A stretch of DNA of 64,000 bases from positions 372,001 to 436,000 of the forward strand of contig JBCBSP010000002.1 in assembly GCA_039819095.1 (NCBI GenBank). The letters run 5' to 3'. The notes under the pieces were generated by a model, which ran no database searches, was not told the origin of the DNA, and worked only from the letters and a program-made list of their open reading frames with translations. The translations under genes and the position numbers were made by a program. The stretch comes from JBCBSP01 sp039819095. Its GTDB lineage: Bacteria; Pseudomonadota; Alphaproteobacteria; Caulobacterales; Maricaulaceae. Of the stretch, positions 8,496-17,959 are shown piece by piece (position 1 is the first letter of the stretch; every line of letters begins with the position of its first letter).

Positions 8496-9956
8496 ATGAG
8501 CATGGAAGACGCATCCGGCCCGGCGCTGTATCAGCGCGTTGGCCTCATTCTCGGCCCGGTGGCGGCGATCCTCGTCGCCGCCTTCTTCTCTCCTGAAGGC
8601 CTGCCGCGAGAGGCGACCATCGTGGCCGCGATCGGCGTGTTGATGGCGATCTGGTGGGCGACCGAAGCCATACCGGTCGCCATGACCGCCTTCCTGCCCC
8701 TCATCGCCCTGCCGGTTCTGGATGTGGCGCCGATGCGCGAGATCGCCGCGCCCTACGCCCACCCGATCATCTATCTCTTCTTCGGTGGTTTCGTCATCGC
8801 TCTGGCGATTGAACGCTGCGGACTGCACCGGCGCATCGCGCTCCTGGTGTTCTCGCTCGCCGGCGCGGATGCGCGTTCCCTTGTGGCCGGCTTCATGATC
8901 GCAGCGGCCTTCGTCAGCATGTGGATCTCCAACACCTCCACCACGCTGATGCTCCTGCCCATAGCGGTCTCGGTGGTGACGGTGATCGGCGAGACCATGC
9001 CGAAATTGTCTCTGCGCGAGCAGGATAATTTCGGCATCTCGCTTCTGCTGGGCCTGGCCTATGGCGCGACTCTCGGCGGTCTGGCGACGCTGGTCGGCAC
9101 GCCGCCGAACGCCTTCATGGTCGGCTTCATGGCCGATAATTACGACACGCAGATCGACTTTGCGCGCTGGATGATGGTCGGCGTGCCGGTCTCGCTCATC
9201 ATGCTGCCCATCGCCTGGTTCACCCTGACGCGCATCATGTATCCGATCAATTTTCGCGCCTCGGACGAAGCCATCCGGCACATCGCCTCGATGCGGGCCG
9301 GGCTTGGCAAGATGAGCAAGGCGGAAGTGCGCACCGCCCTGCTCTTCGTCTTCCTGGTCGCCGGCTGGCTCTCGCGCGGCTGGCTGAACGATCTGCCTTT
9401 CATCGGCGAGATCAGCGATAGCGGTGTAGCGATGATCGCGGCCATGGCCGCCTTCCTGGTGCCGTCCGGCAAGAAGGGCGAGATGCTGATGGGCTGGGAC
9501 AGCATGTCCAAACTGCCCTGGGGGGTGTTGATCCTGTTCGGCGGCGGGCTGGCGCTGGCTTCGGCCATCACCCTTTCCGGCCTCGCCCTGTGGATGGGCC
9601 AGCAGCTCGCCGGTCTGGGGACGGTGAACATCATCCTTCTGATCGTCGCGGCGACGGCGCTCGTCATCTTCCTGACAGAGCTGACGAGCAATCTGGCGAC
9701 CACGGCGACCTTCCTGCCGGTCATCGCCGCGATCGGCGTTGAAACCGGTCAGGATCCGCTGGTCTATGTGATCCCGGTCACGCTGGCGGCGAGCTGCGCT
9801 TTCATGCTGCCGGTTGCGACCCCGCCTAATGCGGTCGTGTTCAGTTCCGGGCGCATCGCTATCCCGACCATGGCGCGCGTCGGGCTCGTGCTGAACATCA
9901 TCGCGGTCGGCGTGCTCAGCATTGTCGCGCTGACCATCGCTCCGGCGGTGTTCTAA
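8496..9956 (+). CDS. SLC13/DASS-family sodium:dicarboxylate symporter
   Basis: A 486-residue inner-membrane protein with about 11-12 hydrophobic segments. It carries the two diagnostic substrate/sodium motifs of the divalent anion:sodium symporter family: M-W-I-S-N-T-S-T-T (about 149-157) and T-S-N-L-A-T-T in the second repeat, each followed by a proline-bearing helix hairpin (VGTPPNAF; ATPPNAV). Members import succinate, fumarate, malate, aspartate or citrate. It lies in the same region as an exported lyase that could release a C4-dicarboxylate. It ends convergently with the isoaspartyl peptidase gene, 7 bp apart. Confidence 0.9.
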   Translation: MSMEDASGPALYQRVGLILGPVAAILVAAFFSPEGLPREATIVAAIGVLMAIWWATEAIPVAMTAFLPLIALPVLDVAPMREIAAPYAHPIIYLFFGGFVIALAIERCGLHRRIALLVFSLAGADARSLVAGFMIAAAFVSMWISNTSTTLMLLPIAVSVVTVIGETMPKLSLREQDNFGISLLLGLAYGATLGGLATLVGTPPNAFMVGFMADNYDTQIDFARWMMVGVPVSLIMLPIAWFTLTRIMYPINFRASDEAIRHIASMRAGLGKMSKAEVRTALLFVFLVAGWLSRGWLNDLPFIGEISDSGVAMIAAMAAFLVPSGKKGEMLMGWDSMSKLPWGVLILFGGGLALASAITLSGLALWMGQQLAGLGTVNIILLIVAATALVIFLTELTSNLATTATFLPVIAAIGVETGQDPLVYVIPVTLAASCAFMLPVATPPNAVVFSSGRIAIPTMARVGLVLNIIAVGVLSIVALTIAPAVF

Positions 9957-9963
9957 AAGGCTG

Positions 9964-10857
9964 TCAGCGAACAGCGGAGAAAGTCTCGTAATGAGAACCG
10001 GCTCCGGCGCGCTTCATGCCATGCGAATTCCAGCTGAAGACCAGCTCGCCGGTTCGCGTCACCGCGATGAGCCCGCCATCACCGCCATGGACGCGCACCT
10101 GATCCAGCATGGCTTCAGAAGCCGGCTGCAGGGCCTGCCCGCCATAGCGCATGCGCGCGGCGACATCGCCCGAGCCGCCCGCGAGGATGAAAGCTTCGCC
10201 GACGCCGGTTGACGAGATCGCCACATCCGTATCGGCCCAGCTGCCCGGACCAATCAACGGCGTGTCGCCGACGCGCCCGGCGCGCTTGCCGAACGTGCCG
10301 CCGGTCGAGGTCGCCGCCGCCAGCCGCCCGTCCCGGTCCAGCGCCACTGCGCCGACAGTCCCGTGCGCGCGCGCACGAGGCTGGTCGAAATCGGCCGGCC
10401 TGATTCCATCCGGGATGCGGTAATAGCCATCGGGCTCATCCACCACGGCAAGCCCCGCCTCCAGCGCGAAGGCGCGCGCGCCTTCGCCCGCCAGCAACAC
10501 ATGATCGGTCTGCTCCATGACCTGGCGCGCGGCGCTGATCGGATTGACGATGTCGCGCAGCGCGCAGACCGCCCCGGCCTTGCCGCTGGCGCCGTCCATG
10601 ATCGAGGCGTCAAGCTCCACATAGCCGGCCGCATTCGGCGCCGAACCGCGCCCGGCGACGTTCAGACCTTCAGCCTCCAGCGCGCGCACGGCGGTCTCCA
10701 CGACGTCGAGCGCGCTCGCGCCGGATTCCAACGCCGCCCGGCCGGCTTCAGCCAGGCCGTGAAGCTGGACGCGCGCGCGTTCATAATCGCGGCCGGGCAT
10801 CACCCCGGCTCCGCCATGCAGGGCCAGGGCGAAAGGCGAAGCTTTTGAACTCGACAT
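9964..10857 (-). CDS. iaaA: Isoaspartyl peptidase / type III L-asparaginase (Ntn hydrolase), copy 1
   Basis: 297 residues matching plant-type asparaginases: an L-H-G-G-A-G N-terminal motif, G-x-G-S-x-P-N substrate loop and the autoprocessing site HGTVGAVALD. T167 would become the N-terminal nucleophile after self-cleavage. TSTGGTFGKRAGRVGDTPLIG follows as in the family, and no signal peptide is seen. Such enzymes hydrolyse beta-aspartyl dipeptides (including beta-Asp-Arg from cyanophycin) and asparagine. It is the last gene of the minus-strand array, 3 bp after the cyanophycinase-like gene, which fits the second step of cyanophycin breakdown. A second copy lies at 60853-61734. Confidence 0.9.
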   Translation of the reverse strand: MSSSKASPFALALHGGAGVMPGRDYERARVQLHGLAEAGRAALESGASALDVVETAVRALEAEGLNVAGRGSAPNAAGYVELDASIMDGASGKAGAVCALRDIVNPISAARQVMEQTDHVLLAGEGARAFALEAGLAVVDEPDGYYRIPDGIRPADFDQPRARAHGTVGAVALDRDGRLAAATSTGGTFGKRAGRVGDTPLIGPGSWADTDVAISSTGVGEAFILAGGSGDVAARMRYGGQALQPASEAMLDQVRVHGGDGGLIAVTRTGELVFSWNSHGMKRAGAGSHYETFSAVR

Positions 10858-10860
10858 GGA

Positions 10861-12153
10861 TCAGGGCGCGCTTTCATCTAGCGGCATCACCTCAAGGCGC
10901 ACCGGCGTTATGGAAAAATCGACATCATGAATGAGATAGCGGCCGGTCCCGGCCTCATCCCGGCCCCAATACCCGCCGGAGTCCGCCGTCTGGGTGAAGC
11001 GGTAGACCACGCCGCGATCACCGGAGAATGACAGACGCTCCACGCCGGTCTGGGCCGCGTTATCGAGCAGTGCTTCGCCAACAAAGCCGGCAAGCGAGCC
11101 GGAGGGAACCGCCATCCCGCCCCCGGACGCGACCGCCTGGTTGAAATACTCATCACCGACTGTGGCGCTCTTGTAGGAGGCTGGGCGCATGTCGCCGCTC
11201 GACAGGGTGAGCCGATCGCCGCGCGTGAGCACATGAAGGCGCAGGCCCTCGGCCTGGAACGCACCGTCAAGGCTCGCAAACTCGGCCGCGCGGCCATCGA
11301 GCACCGTGACCGAGCCGGCGCCGGCGACCGAGAGCGTGTGATCGGCGAGATCAACGATCAGCGCGGTGTTCTCATCAACGCCGAATCCGAGACGCAGCGC
11401 ACCCGGAAGGGCCGCCACGCCGCGCGCCAGACGCGCCAGCCGGCCCCGCTCGTCAAAATGCTGATCGGTCAGCCCATAGGGCAGAAAGCCCATCCCGCGC
11501 GCCATCACCAGACGATCGGTCTCCGGCGAGCGCTCGCCATCAGCCAGCCGTACAGGGACTTCCAGAAGGGCGGTTATCGGCTCGCCGCGCGTGATCATGA
11601 CCGGCCCCATCATGGCCGCGCCGGCGCTGGTTCCGCCTATCGTTCCGCCTGCAGCCAACCGCTCGCGCAGGGCGGTGAGCATGGGGGTGGGCGAGCCGTC
11701 GTCCTTGATCAGCACCGCCGCGAGCCGGTCCTGATCACCGCCGGTGAACCAGATCGCGTCTGCGTTCTCGATCTTCGCGATCTCGGCCGGGTTTTCGCCC
11801 GCATCCCGCCAGCCGCTCTCATCAACGCGCATCGTGTCACGATCATCCACGACCGCGACGCGCACATGGACGACCTGTTCGGCTGACACGCCGTAACGGG
11901 CCAGCGTCTGGGTAAAGCGCTGGGCTGACCCGACGGGAGAGCCGGAAGCGGCCGAAATCACCGCGATGGAGAGCCCGCTGCGCGCTTGCGCCTCGCCAAG
12001 GAAGGCGGCGTAGACCTCTTCGGTTTCCGGCTCCAGAGCGCCGCCGACAATGACGAGCCGGCCGGCCGCCTCCTGCGCAGCGGCCGCGACGCTCAGGAAC
12101 ATCGAGCCGATCGCGATGATGAGGCTGGTGAGCAAAGGGCGGACGTTATGCAT
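10861..12153 (-). CDS. Exported cyanophycinase-like serine peptidase (family S51)
   Basis: 430 residues from the ATG at 12153, which overlaps the upstream transporter stop by 8 bp; 11 further codons are open upstream but precede the signal peptide (residues 1-27, AAAAQ). Cyanophycinase markers are W-F-T-G-G-D-Q (136-142) and the nucleophile motif GGTSAGA with S176. Classical CphB is about 270 residues and cytoplasmic. This one is exported and carries about 130 extra C-terminal residues that look beta-rich. Cyanophycinases cut multi-L-arginyl-poly-L-aspartate to beta-Asp-Arg dipeptides. The gene sits between a YfcC-type transporter and an isoaspartyl peptidase, as expected for polymer use. Confidence 0.85.
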   Translation of the reverse strand: MHNVRPLLTSLIIAIGSMFLSVAAAAQEAAGRLVIVGGALEPETEEVYAAFLGEAQARSGLSIAVISAASGSPVGSAQRFTQTLARYGVSAEQVVHVRVAVVDDRDTMRVDESGWRDAGENPAEIAKIENADAIWFTGGDQDRLAAVLIKDDGSPTPMLTALRERLAAGGTIGGTSAGAAMMGPVMITRGEPITALLEVPVRLADGERSPETDRLVMARGMGFLPYGLTDQHFDERGRLARLARGVAALPGALRLGFGVDENTALIVDLADHTLSVAGAGSVTVLDGRAAEFASLDGAFQAEGLRLHVLTRGDRLTLSSGDMRPASYKSATVGDEYFNQAVASGGGMAVPSGSLAGFVGEALLDNAAQTGVERLSFSGDRGVVYRFTQTADSGGYWGRDEAGTGRYLIHDVDFSITPVRLEVMPLDESAP

Positions 12154-13627
12154 ATCCGATCGCCTGAGCCAGAAGGACGAAGCCACTCGCCAGCGCCATA
12201 AAGCCCAGCAGCGGCTTCCAGATGAAGCGGGCCCAGAGCGACCAGTCCAGACGTGCTGCAGCCAGACACCCCATCAGGGCGGCGCTGGCCGGCACGATGA
12301 TATTGGTCAGCCCGTCGCCAAGCTGGAAGGCGAGCACGGCGGTCTGGCGGGACACCCCGCTGAGGTCCGCCAGGGGCGCCATGAGCGGCATGGTCAGAGC
12401 CGCCTGCCCGGACCCGGAAACGACCAGAAGATTGATGCCGCTCTGGCTGAGATACATGCCGAGCGCTGCGGCCCAGTCGGGCAAAGCGGCGGTAAACTGC
12501 GCGGCGCCATTCAGCGCCGCGTTGAGCAGGCTGGCCTCGGTTGGATCATCCCCGCCCAGCAACACCAGAACCCCCTTGGCGGCCGCCACGATCAGGGCGG
12601 CCGGGAGCAAGTCCATAGCCCCCTGCCGGAAGCCGTCCACCAACTCATTGCCGTCAACATCGTTGAGGCGGAAGACCCGCCCCACGATCCCGGCCAGGAG
12701 CCCGATGGCGAAGAACTGCGCCGCAATCTCGGCCAGATAATAGCCCTGTGTGGTCACCCCCCAGGCGATCCAGACCACGCCGAGCGCAAGGATGGACATC
12801 ACCAGCACATCGCCAAGCGAGACCGGCTGGGGTTTTTCATCAGCCGCCGCGATCTCGTCGCGCCAGCGCGCATCGGAAGAATAGGCCAGCGAGCGATCCG
12901 GCTGCAGCCGGACCCTGCGCGCATACCACCAGGCGCCGCCTGCGCCCAGCGCGGTGAAAACGGTCCACATGGCTGCGCGCAACTCCAGCCCGGACAACGC
13001 CGGAACACCGGCGATGGACTGGGCGATGACGACCGAAAACGGGTTCATCCAGCTGGTCGCGAAGCCGATCTGGGTGGCCACATAGCAACACACCAGCCCG
13101 GTCAGGGAATCGTACCCCGCTCGGATAAGCGCAGGCACGACGATCAGGGTGAGCACAATCGTCTCCTCACTCATACCGAAGACCGCGCCGCCGAGCGAAA
13201 AGGCGATGAAAAGGATGACGATGAGCCCGTCGCCGGGCTTGTCGCGTTTTGACACCGATGCCTGGAGCAAGCGCTCCATCGCACCGGTCCGGCTAATGAT
13301 CCCGAAGGCCCCGCCGACAATCAGGATGAAGGCCATAAGCCCGACCGTGGCGGAATAGCGATCCCCGCTGACCAGACCCTCGAACAGGAAATTCAGAAAA
13401 CCGGGCTGGTCTGCGTCCCCGAAGACCGGTGCTGGATTGGGAGCCTCAGCAGCCGTGTAGCTCGCCGGGTCGATCCGCGCGCCCTGTTCGGTCTCCACCA
13501 GAGTGAAGCTGCCCGGGGTGAGCACATAGGTCGCCGCAAAGGCGAGGAGTGCGATCACGAACAGGATCAGATAGCTGTCTGGCACGCGCGAGCGCTTCGG
13601 CGCCGGCTGAGGGTCGGGGTCGCTCAT
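12146..13627 (-). CDS. YfcC-family (DcuC-like) transporter, probable basic amino acid or peptide carrier
   Basis: 493 residues with about 12-13 hydrophobic segments. It starts with a short cytoplasmic tail, then V-P-D-S-Y-L-I-L-F, and contains the typical family stretches G-A-F-G-I-I-S-R-T-G-A-M and G-M-S-E-E-T-I. Related carriers move basic amino acids or C4-dicarboxylates; annotations vary, so the solute here is inferred from neighbours (arginine or beta-Asp-Arg). GGAG lies 7 bases before the start. Its 3' end overlaps the exported cyanophycinase-like gene by 8 bp, so the pair is probably translated together. Confidence 0.82.
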   Translation of the reverse strand: MSDPDPQPAPKRSRVPDSYLILFVIALLAFAATYVLTPGSFTLVETEQGARIDPASYTAAEAPNPAPVFGDADQPGFLNFLFEGLVSGDRYSATVGLMAFILIVGGAFGIISRTGAMERLLQASVSKRDKPGDGLIVILFIAFSLGGAVFGMSEETIVLTLIVVPALIRAGYDSLTGLVCCYVATQIGFATSWMNPFSVVIAQSIAGVPALSGLELRAAMWTVFTALGAGGAWWYARRVRLQPDRSLAYSSDARWRDEIAAADEKPQPVSLGDVLVMSILALGVVWIAWGVTTQGYYLAEIAAQFFAIGLLAGIVGRVFRLNDVDGNELVDGFRQGAMDLLPAALIVAAAKGVLVLLGGDDPTEASLLNAALNGAAQFTAALPDWAAALGMYLSQSGINLLVVSGSGQAALTMPLMAPLADLSGVSRQTAVLAFQLGDGLTNIIVPASAALMGCLAAARLDWSLWARFIWKPLLGFMALASGFVLLAQAIGYA

Positions 13628-13696
13628 GAAATCTCCGAAAACTGGGATGGCGGGCAGGGCGAGGCGGGGCTGCGCTCCGCCCTGCAGCCATCCTGG

Positions 13697-16507
13697 CTAG
13701 AACCCGTAGCGCAGGCGCACGGTCACATAACGACCGAGCGCATTGTGATTGATCAGGTCCACATTCGAGCCGGAACCCAGCACGCGCGGGGGATCTTCAT
13801 CGAAGACATTGCGCACATTGAGCTGCACGAAGGTGTTCTCGGCAAAATCATAGCTCAGGTTCAGATCGGTGACGAACCAGCTGTCGACATCCACCTCAGC
13901 ATCCGCCGGCAGGCCCACTGCGGTGAGCGTTCGCGGGCTTGGATCATCGCTGTAGCTGGATGTGTAACGCCCGGCGATGGAGCCGCCCCACGCGCCTTTC
14001 GACCAGCGCACGCGCGCGTTCACCAGAAGCTCCGGATAGCGGAAATCGCCCGCCAGCTGCTCCACCGGAGCATCCACCGAGGCCTGACGCTCAAAGTCCA
14101 GAAGATAGGTCGCATCCAGAAGCAGGGTGATGTCACCCCAGCTGAACGCGTCGAAATACTGGGTGTAGCTGAAGTCCAGCCCGCTCGTCTGCTGATAGCC
14201 CAGATTGGTGATCTGGAAATGAGCGTCGGAGACGAAGCCGTTATTGACCTCAAGACCCGGCTGACCCGTGGGCAGAAGTCCCGGGCCCACGATGGGGAAC
14301 TCGCCGGCGAAGGCGCGGCGGATGAAGTCATCCTCAGCGATTCCGACCAGATCCTCGTGGCGGATATTCCAGTAGTCCAGATTGATGTCGATATCGCGGG
14401 TCGGGCGGAACAGAACGCCGCCGCCCCAGCTTTCCGCATTCTCGGCGCCGAGATCGGGATTGCCGACATCTTCCGACAATAGCGCGGCGCCGCTCTCGGT
14501 CGGATCGCCGTCACAGGCCTCAGGCGTGATCGAGCAGTCCACTGTGAAGGAGGACAACAGCACGCCCGCGCCGGACTGACCCAGAGACGGGGCCCGGAAG
14601 GAGCTCGACCAGTTGGCGCGGAAAATCAGATTCTCCATCGCCGTATAGCGCACCGCGACCTTCGGATTAAAATCGCCGCCAAAGCCGTCATACTCGTCAT
14701 ACCGCCCGGCCAGCTGCATATCGAGATTGTCGGTCAGCGGGATGTAGAGCTCTCCAAAGACCGCCCACTGATCGCGTTCCGCGTCCACGCTGGTGGAGGA
14801 GAAGCCGAGAATGGGTTCCGGGTTATCGAGGGTGGCCACCGCGAGGCCTGAAGGCGTATCGGTGACTTCCTCGCGGCGATACTCCGCTCCGAACGCGCCC
14901 TTGATGGTGCGGCCATTGAAGTTGAAAACATCGCCATTGGCGCTGAAATCAAGCCCGGTCATCCGCGACTCGCCGGCGCGAACCGCTTCGGTTTCCAGAA
15001 GCTCGCGCAAGCCGTCAGGCTGGTTCTGCTGACCGCCGAACGGGTTGTACCAGAGCGTGGTGCGCCCGCTGTCTTCACACGTATCGCCGAAGAAATCCGC
15101 GCTCGGACGCGTCAGATCCACGTCCCAGCGCCGCACGCGCGTGCCGTCCGTGCACAGATTGCCGAGATTGGCGTCATAGAAGGCTTCCGCGATCACGAGG
15201 CCGGACAGGCCGCGCTGGGTGCGATCATTACCGCCATACAGGAAGCCGGCTTCGAGCGCCCAGCCGTTCTCAAGATCGAACTCGATCGCACTGGTGAAGC
15301 GGAAGCTTTCTGACTCCACTTCCACCGCGCGCGGGTCGAGCAGCTTGCCCCAGGCGAAGATCGGAAAGCCGAAATAGTCGGTGAAGTCGAACGCACCGCC
15401 CTCAGCGACGATGTCGGCCTGAAGCCCTGCCGGCCAGTTCGGATTTTCCGGATCGATTGGCGCGCGGGAGAAGTTGGCCGGCGAACCGGTGCCGCGGCTG
15501 TCTGAGGTCTGATAGAGCAGCTCATTGGACCAGCGTGTCCGGTCATTGATCCGCCAGGTGTGCACGAACAGTCCGCCCACGCTCTCCAGCTCGTCGGAGA
15601 TGGACACGAAGTCGTTCACGTCCACTTCGCAGAACTCGCCGAACGGGCCAAAGTCGAAATCATCGGCGGCGCAACCGCCATCACCCGGCTCTTCGGTCTG
15701 ATCATTCGTCATGAAGAACAGATCGTTGAAGCTGGGAAAGAAGCCCTGCTGGCTCGGCCGCACGCTGTCGGCGGTGAAGTCGCGATCGCGCTCATAGAAG
15801 GCGTTGCGTTTGAAGTAATCGACCACGGCGACGATGTTGTGATCGCCGAACTGACGACCGATCACGCCATTGATCGACAGCCGGCCCTCATCGGTCTCCC
15901 GTGTGGAGTCGCCATAGGAGAAGGTCAGCTCCTGGCCTTCATAATCGTCACGCAGCACATAGTTGATCACGCCAGCGACCGCATCCGCGCCATACAGAGC
16001 CGACGCGCCATTGGGCAGAACCTCAACCCGCTCAACCGCCGCCAGCGGAATGGCGTTCACGTCGATGAAGCTTTCCTGGCCGTTTGCGAAGGCGCTGACC
16101 GAGGCGCGGCGGCCATTGATCAGGGTGAGCGTCGCGCTGGTCCCAAGCCCTCGCAGGCTGACCCCGGCCGCGCCGACGGGCGTGTCCGAAGACAATGGCC
16201 CGGCGGTGGAGGTGGAGAAGGTTCCCGACCCGCCTGCGGTGATCGTGAGATCGCCCAGCAGATCGATCAGCGAGCTCGCCCCGCTTTCATCAATGTCATC
16301 GCGGTCGAACTGGTAAGCCTGCACCGCGCCATCCAGGTCGAGCCCTTCAATGCGCGTGCCGGTGACAACGATCCGATCCTGGACAGCCGCCTCGGCGTCC
16401 GGATCGGGCTCCGGCTCGGTCGTCTGCGTCAGGGCCGGCGCGCTCAGCGCCCCGGCGGCGAAGATCGCCGCAATCACGCGGCGCAAATCAAATTGGTCAA
16501 TGCTCAT
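13697..16507 (-). CDS. TonB-dependent outer membrane receptor without signalling domain
   Basis: 936 residues from the ATG at 16507, chosen because GAGGAGA lies about 6 bases upstream; an in-frame ATG 15 bases earlier has no such site. A signal peptide (residues 1-28, ALTQ) is followed by a TonB box-like R-I-V-V-T-G, a plug domain (V-E-V-L-P-N-G-A-S-A-L-Y-G-A-D-A-V-A-G-V) and a barrel ending R-L-R-Y-G-F. No STN domain is present. It is directly downstream of fecI-fecR-like genes and upstream of the transporter/cyanophycinase/isoaspartyl peptidase genes, which implies import of that pathway's substrate. Confidence 0.92.
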   Translation of the reverse strand: MSIDQFDLRRVIAAIFAAGALSAPALTQTTEPEPDPDAEAAVQDRIVVTGTRIEGLDLDGAVQAYQFDRDDIDESGASSLIDLLGDLTITAGGSGTFSTSTAGPLSSDTPVGAAGVSLRGLGTSATLTLINGRRASVSAFANGQESFIDVNAIPLAAVERVEVLPNGASALYGADAVAGVINYVLRDDYEGQELTFSYGDSTRETDEGRLSINGVIGRQFGDHNIVAVVDYFKRNAFYERDRDFTADSVRPSQQGFFPSFNDLFFMTNDQTEEPGDGGCAADDFDFGPFGEFCEVDVNDFVSISDELESVGGLFVHTWRINDRTRWSNELLYQTSDSRGTGSPANFSRAPIDPENPNWPAGLQADIVAEGGAFDFTDYFGFPIFAWGKLLDPRAVEVESESFRFTSAIEFDLENGWALEAGFLYGGNDRTQRGLSGLVIAEAFYDANLGNLCTDGTRVRRWDVDLTRPSADFFGDTCEDSGRTTLWYNPFGGQQNQPDGLRELLETEAVRAGESRMTGLDFSANGDVFNFNGRTIKGAFGAEYRREEVTDTPSGLAVATLDNPEPILGFSSTSVDAERDQWAVFGELYIPLTDNLDMQLAGRYDEYDGFGGDFNPKVAVRYTAMENLIFRANWSSSFRAPSLGQSGAGVLLSSFTVDCSITPEACDGDPTESGAALLSEDVGNPDLGAENAESWGGGVLFRPTRDIDINLDYWNIRHEDLVGIAEDDFIRRAFAGEFPIVGPGLLPTGQPGLEVNNGFVSDAHFQITNLGYQQTSGLDFSYTQYFDAFSWGDITLLLDATYLLDFERQASVDAPVEQLAGDFRYPELLVNARVRWSKGAWGGSIAGRYTSSYSDDPSPRTLTAVGLPADAEVDVDSWFVTDLNLSYDFAENTFVQLNVRNVFDEDPPRVLGSGSNVDLINHNALGRYVTVRLRYGF

Positions 16508-16864
16508 GACCGGTCTCCTCATTACCCGCGCGCACCGGATTCGGCGTCACAGCGCGGATATCCCGCTTCAAAGATGCGTGGTGGGAGGGAGAAGGTGCGC
16601 GAGCGTCAGGCCGTGCGCCGTGCGGCGTCGGCTTTCTCCCTCAGCGAGGAAGACGTCTACTCGTTGAACCAGTCAGCCAGGTGATGCTGGACAGACCGGC
16701 AGACGAGGACTTGATGATCAAAACAGGTCACGGTCGCTCATACTCTCAGAGCAAAGAAAATCACGCCTTGAAGCCGCTGGCAATCGTCCCGGCGTCGCAC
16801 CCGCCTCTCCAGGCAGGCGCGCCAGCCAGGTCGATAGGGTGATTTCACATTTGAATTGAGTAAC
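16508..16864 (-). other. 357-bp intergenic stretch upstream of receptor, containing a long imperfect hairpin
   Basis: No credible gene is seen. On the coding strand it separates the anti-sigma gene from the receptor. GAGGGAGAAGG (16585-16595) pairs with CTTTCTCCCTC (16632-16642) as an 11-bp stem with one G-T pair, enclosing a GC-rich 36-base loop that can itself fold. The stem lies 78-135 bases upstream of the receptor start. It could be the end of the fecIR transcript, a leader structure or part of a sigma-dependent promoter region. Confidence 0.4.
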
Positions 16865-17959
16865 TTAGGCGCGCCAATCCAGGAGCACGACCTCGGGATC
16901 TTCGTCCGGCGTTCTGGCGCTCAGCGGGAAGAGATCGACCACGGCGGCGACGAAGTTTTCAGTCGAACCGGCGCGGAAATTGCCGCTGACTCGCAGATAG
17001 GCGAGCTCTGGTCGGGCGAGCTGGACCGACAATGTCGAATAGCGATTGATCTCCTCAATCACCTCGCCGAGACGTTCGTTTTCAAACTCAAGCCGGCCCT
17101 CGCGCCAGCCCAGCGCCCGATCAAGCTCGGCCTCGTCGATCTGCACCGCATCGGCTGAGCGACCCGACAGGCGCTGGCCGGGCGCCAGCTCCACCACCCG
17201 CGCGGGCCGCACGACCGGTTCAGAACTGGCCGCCAGCATTTCAGCGACTTCCACACGCCCGTCGAGCAAGGTCACCGCCACATCATCTTCCTTGATGCGG
17301 ACTTCAAACTCAGTGCCGAGTGCAGTGATCCGTCGGTCGCCGGCCAGCACGATGAAGGGACGGCTGGCGTCATGGGCGACATTGAACAGGGCCTGGCCGT
17401 GCAGCAGCACCACTTCGCGGCGCGCCTGTGTGAACATGACCCGCAGTTCGGTGGAGGTGTTGAGCTCGACCACCGAGCCGTCCTCAAGCGTAACGGCCTC
17501 ACGCTGGCCCACAGCCGTGGTCAGCATGCGGCTATCGCTCGAAACCGGATCGACCGCAGGCAGCGAAGCCACGATCGGAGCTCGAACGGGCTGCGCATCC
17601 ATCACCGGTTCCGGAGGGGTGGTCAGGAAAACCGACACTACAAGGGCAAGGCAGGCTGCAAGCCCGGTCGCAGCGCCTGCCGCGACGGCGAGGCCGCGCG
17701 CGGTGTAGGGACCACCCACGCCAGGGATCAAAACTTCGCGACGCTCCGCACTGAAGGCTTGCGACTGCTCCAGTCCGGCGCTGATCGCCCAGGCGTGCTC
17801 AACAGCCTCAAAGGCTTCACGATGGGCCTGGCTTTCCTCCAGCCACAGGTCGAAGGCGCGTCGGGTGGCGGCCGTGCACTCAGGCTTGCGCTGCTGGACG
17901 AACCAGTAAGCGGCCTGGGCGGACGCATCGCCCTTGGGATAAAGCGCGGTCTTGGTCAT
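16865..17959 (-). CDS. fecR: FecR-family anti-sigma/sigma regulator
   Basis: 364 residues. An N-terminal cytoplasmic domain of the DUF4880 type (A-A-Y-W-F-V-Q-Q, then W-L-E-E-S-x-x-H-R-E-A-F) is followed by one transmembrane helix (about 88-113) and a periplasmic FecR domain (G-x-R-E-A-V-T-L-E-D-G-S-V-V-E-L-N-T-S-T). A C-terminal STN-like region (L-E-F-E-N-E-R-L-G-E-V-I-E-E-I-N-R-Y) ends the protein. In Fec-type cell-surface signalling this protein contacts the STN domain of a loaded receptor and then frees or activates the partner sigma factor. It overlaps the sigma gene by 4 bp. Confidence 0.9.
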   Translation of the reverse strand: MTKTALYPKGDASAQAAYWFVQQRKPECTAATRRAFDLWLEESQAHREAFEAVEHAWAISAGLEQSQAFSAERREVLIPGVGGPYTARGLAVAAGAATGLAACLALVVSVFLTTPPEPVMDAQPVRAPIVASLPAVDPVSSDSRMLTTAVGQREAVTLEDGSVVELNTSTELRVMFTQARREVVLLHGQALFNVAHDASRPFIVLAGDRRITALGTEFEVRIKEDDVAVTLLDGRVEVAEMLAASSEPVVRPARVVELAPGQRLSGRSADAVQIDEAELDRALGWREGRLEFENERLGEVIEEINRYSTLSVQLARPELAYLRVSGNFRAGSTENFVAAVVDLFPLSARTPDEDPEVVLLDWRA

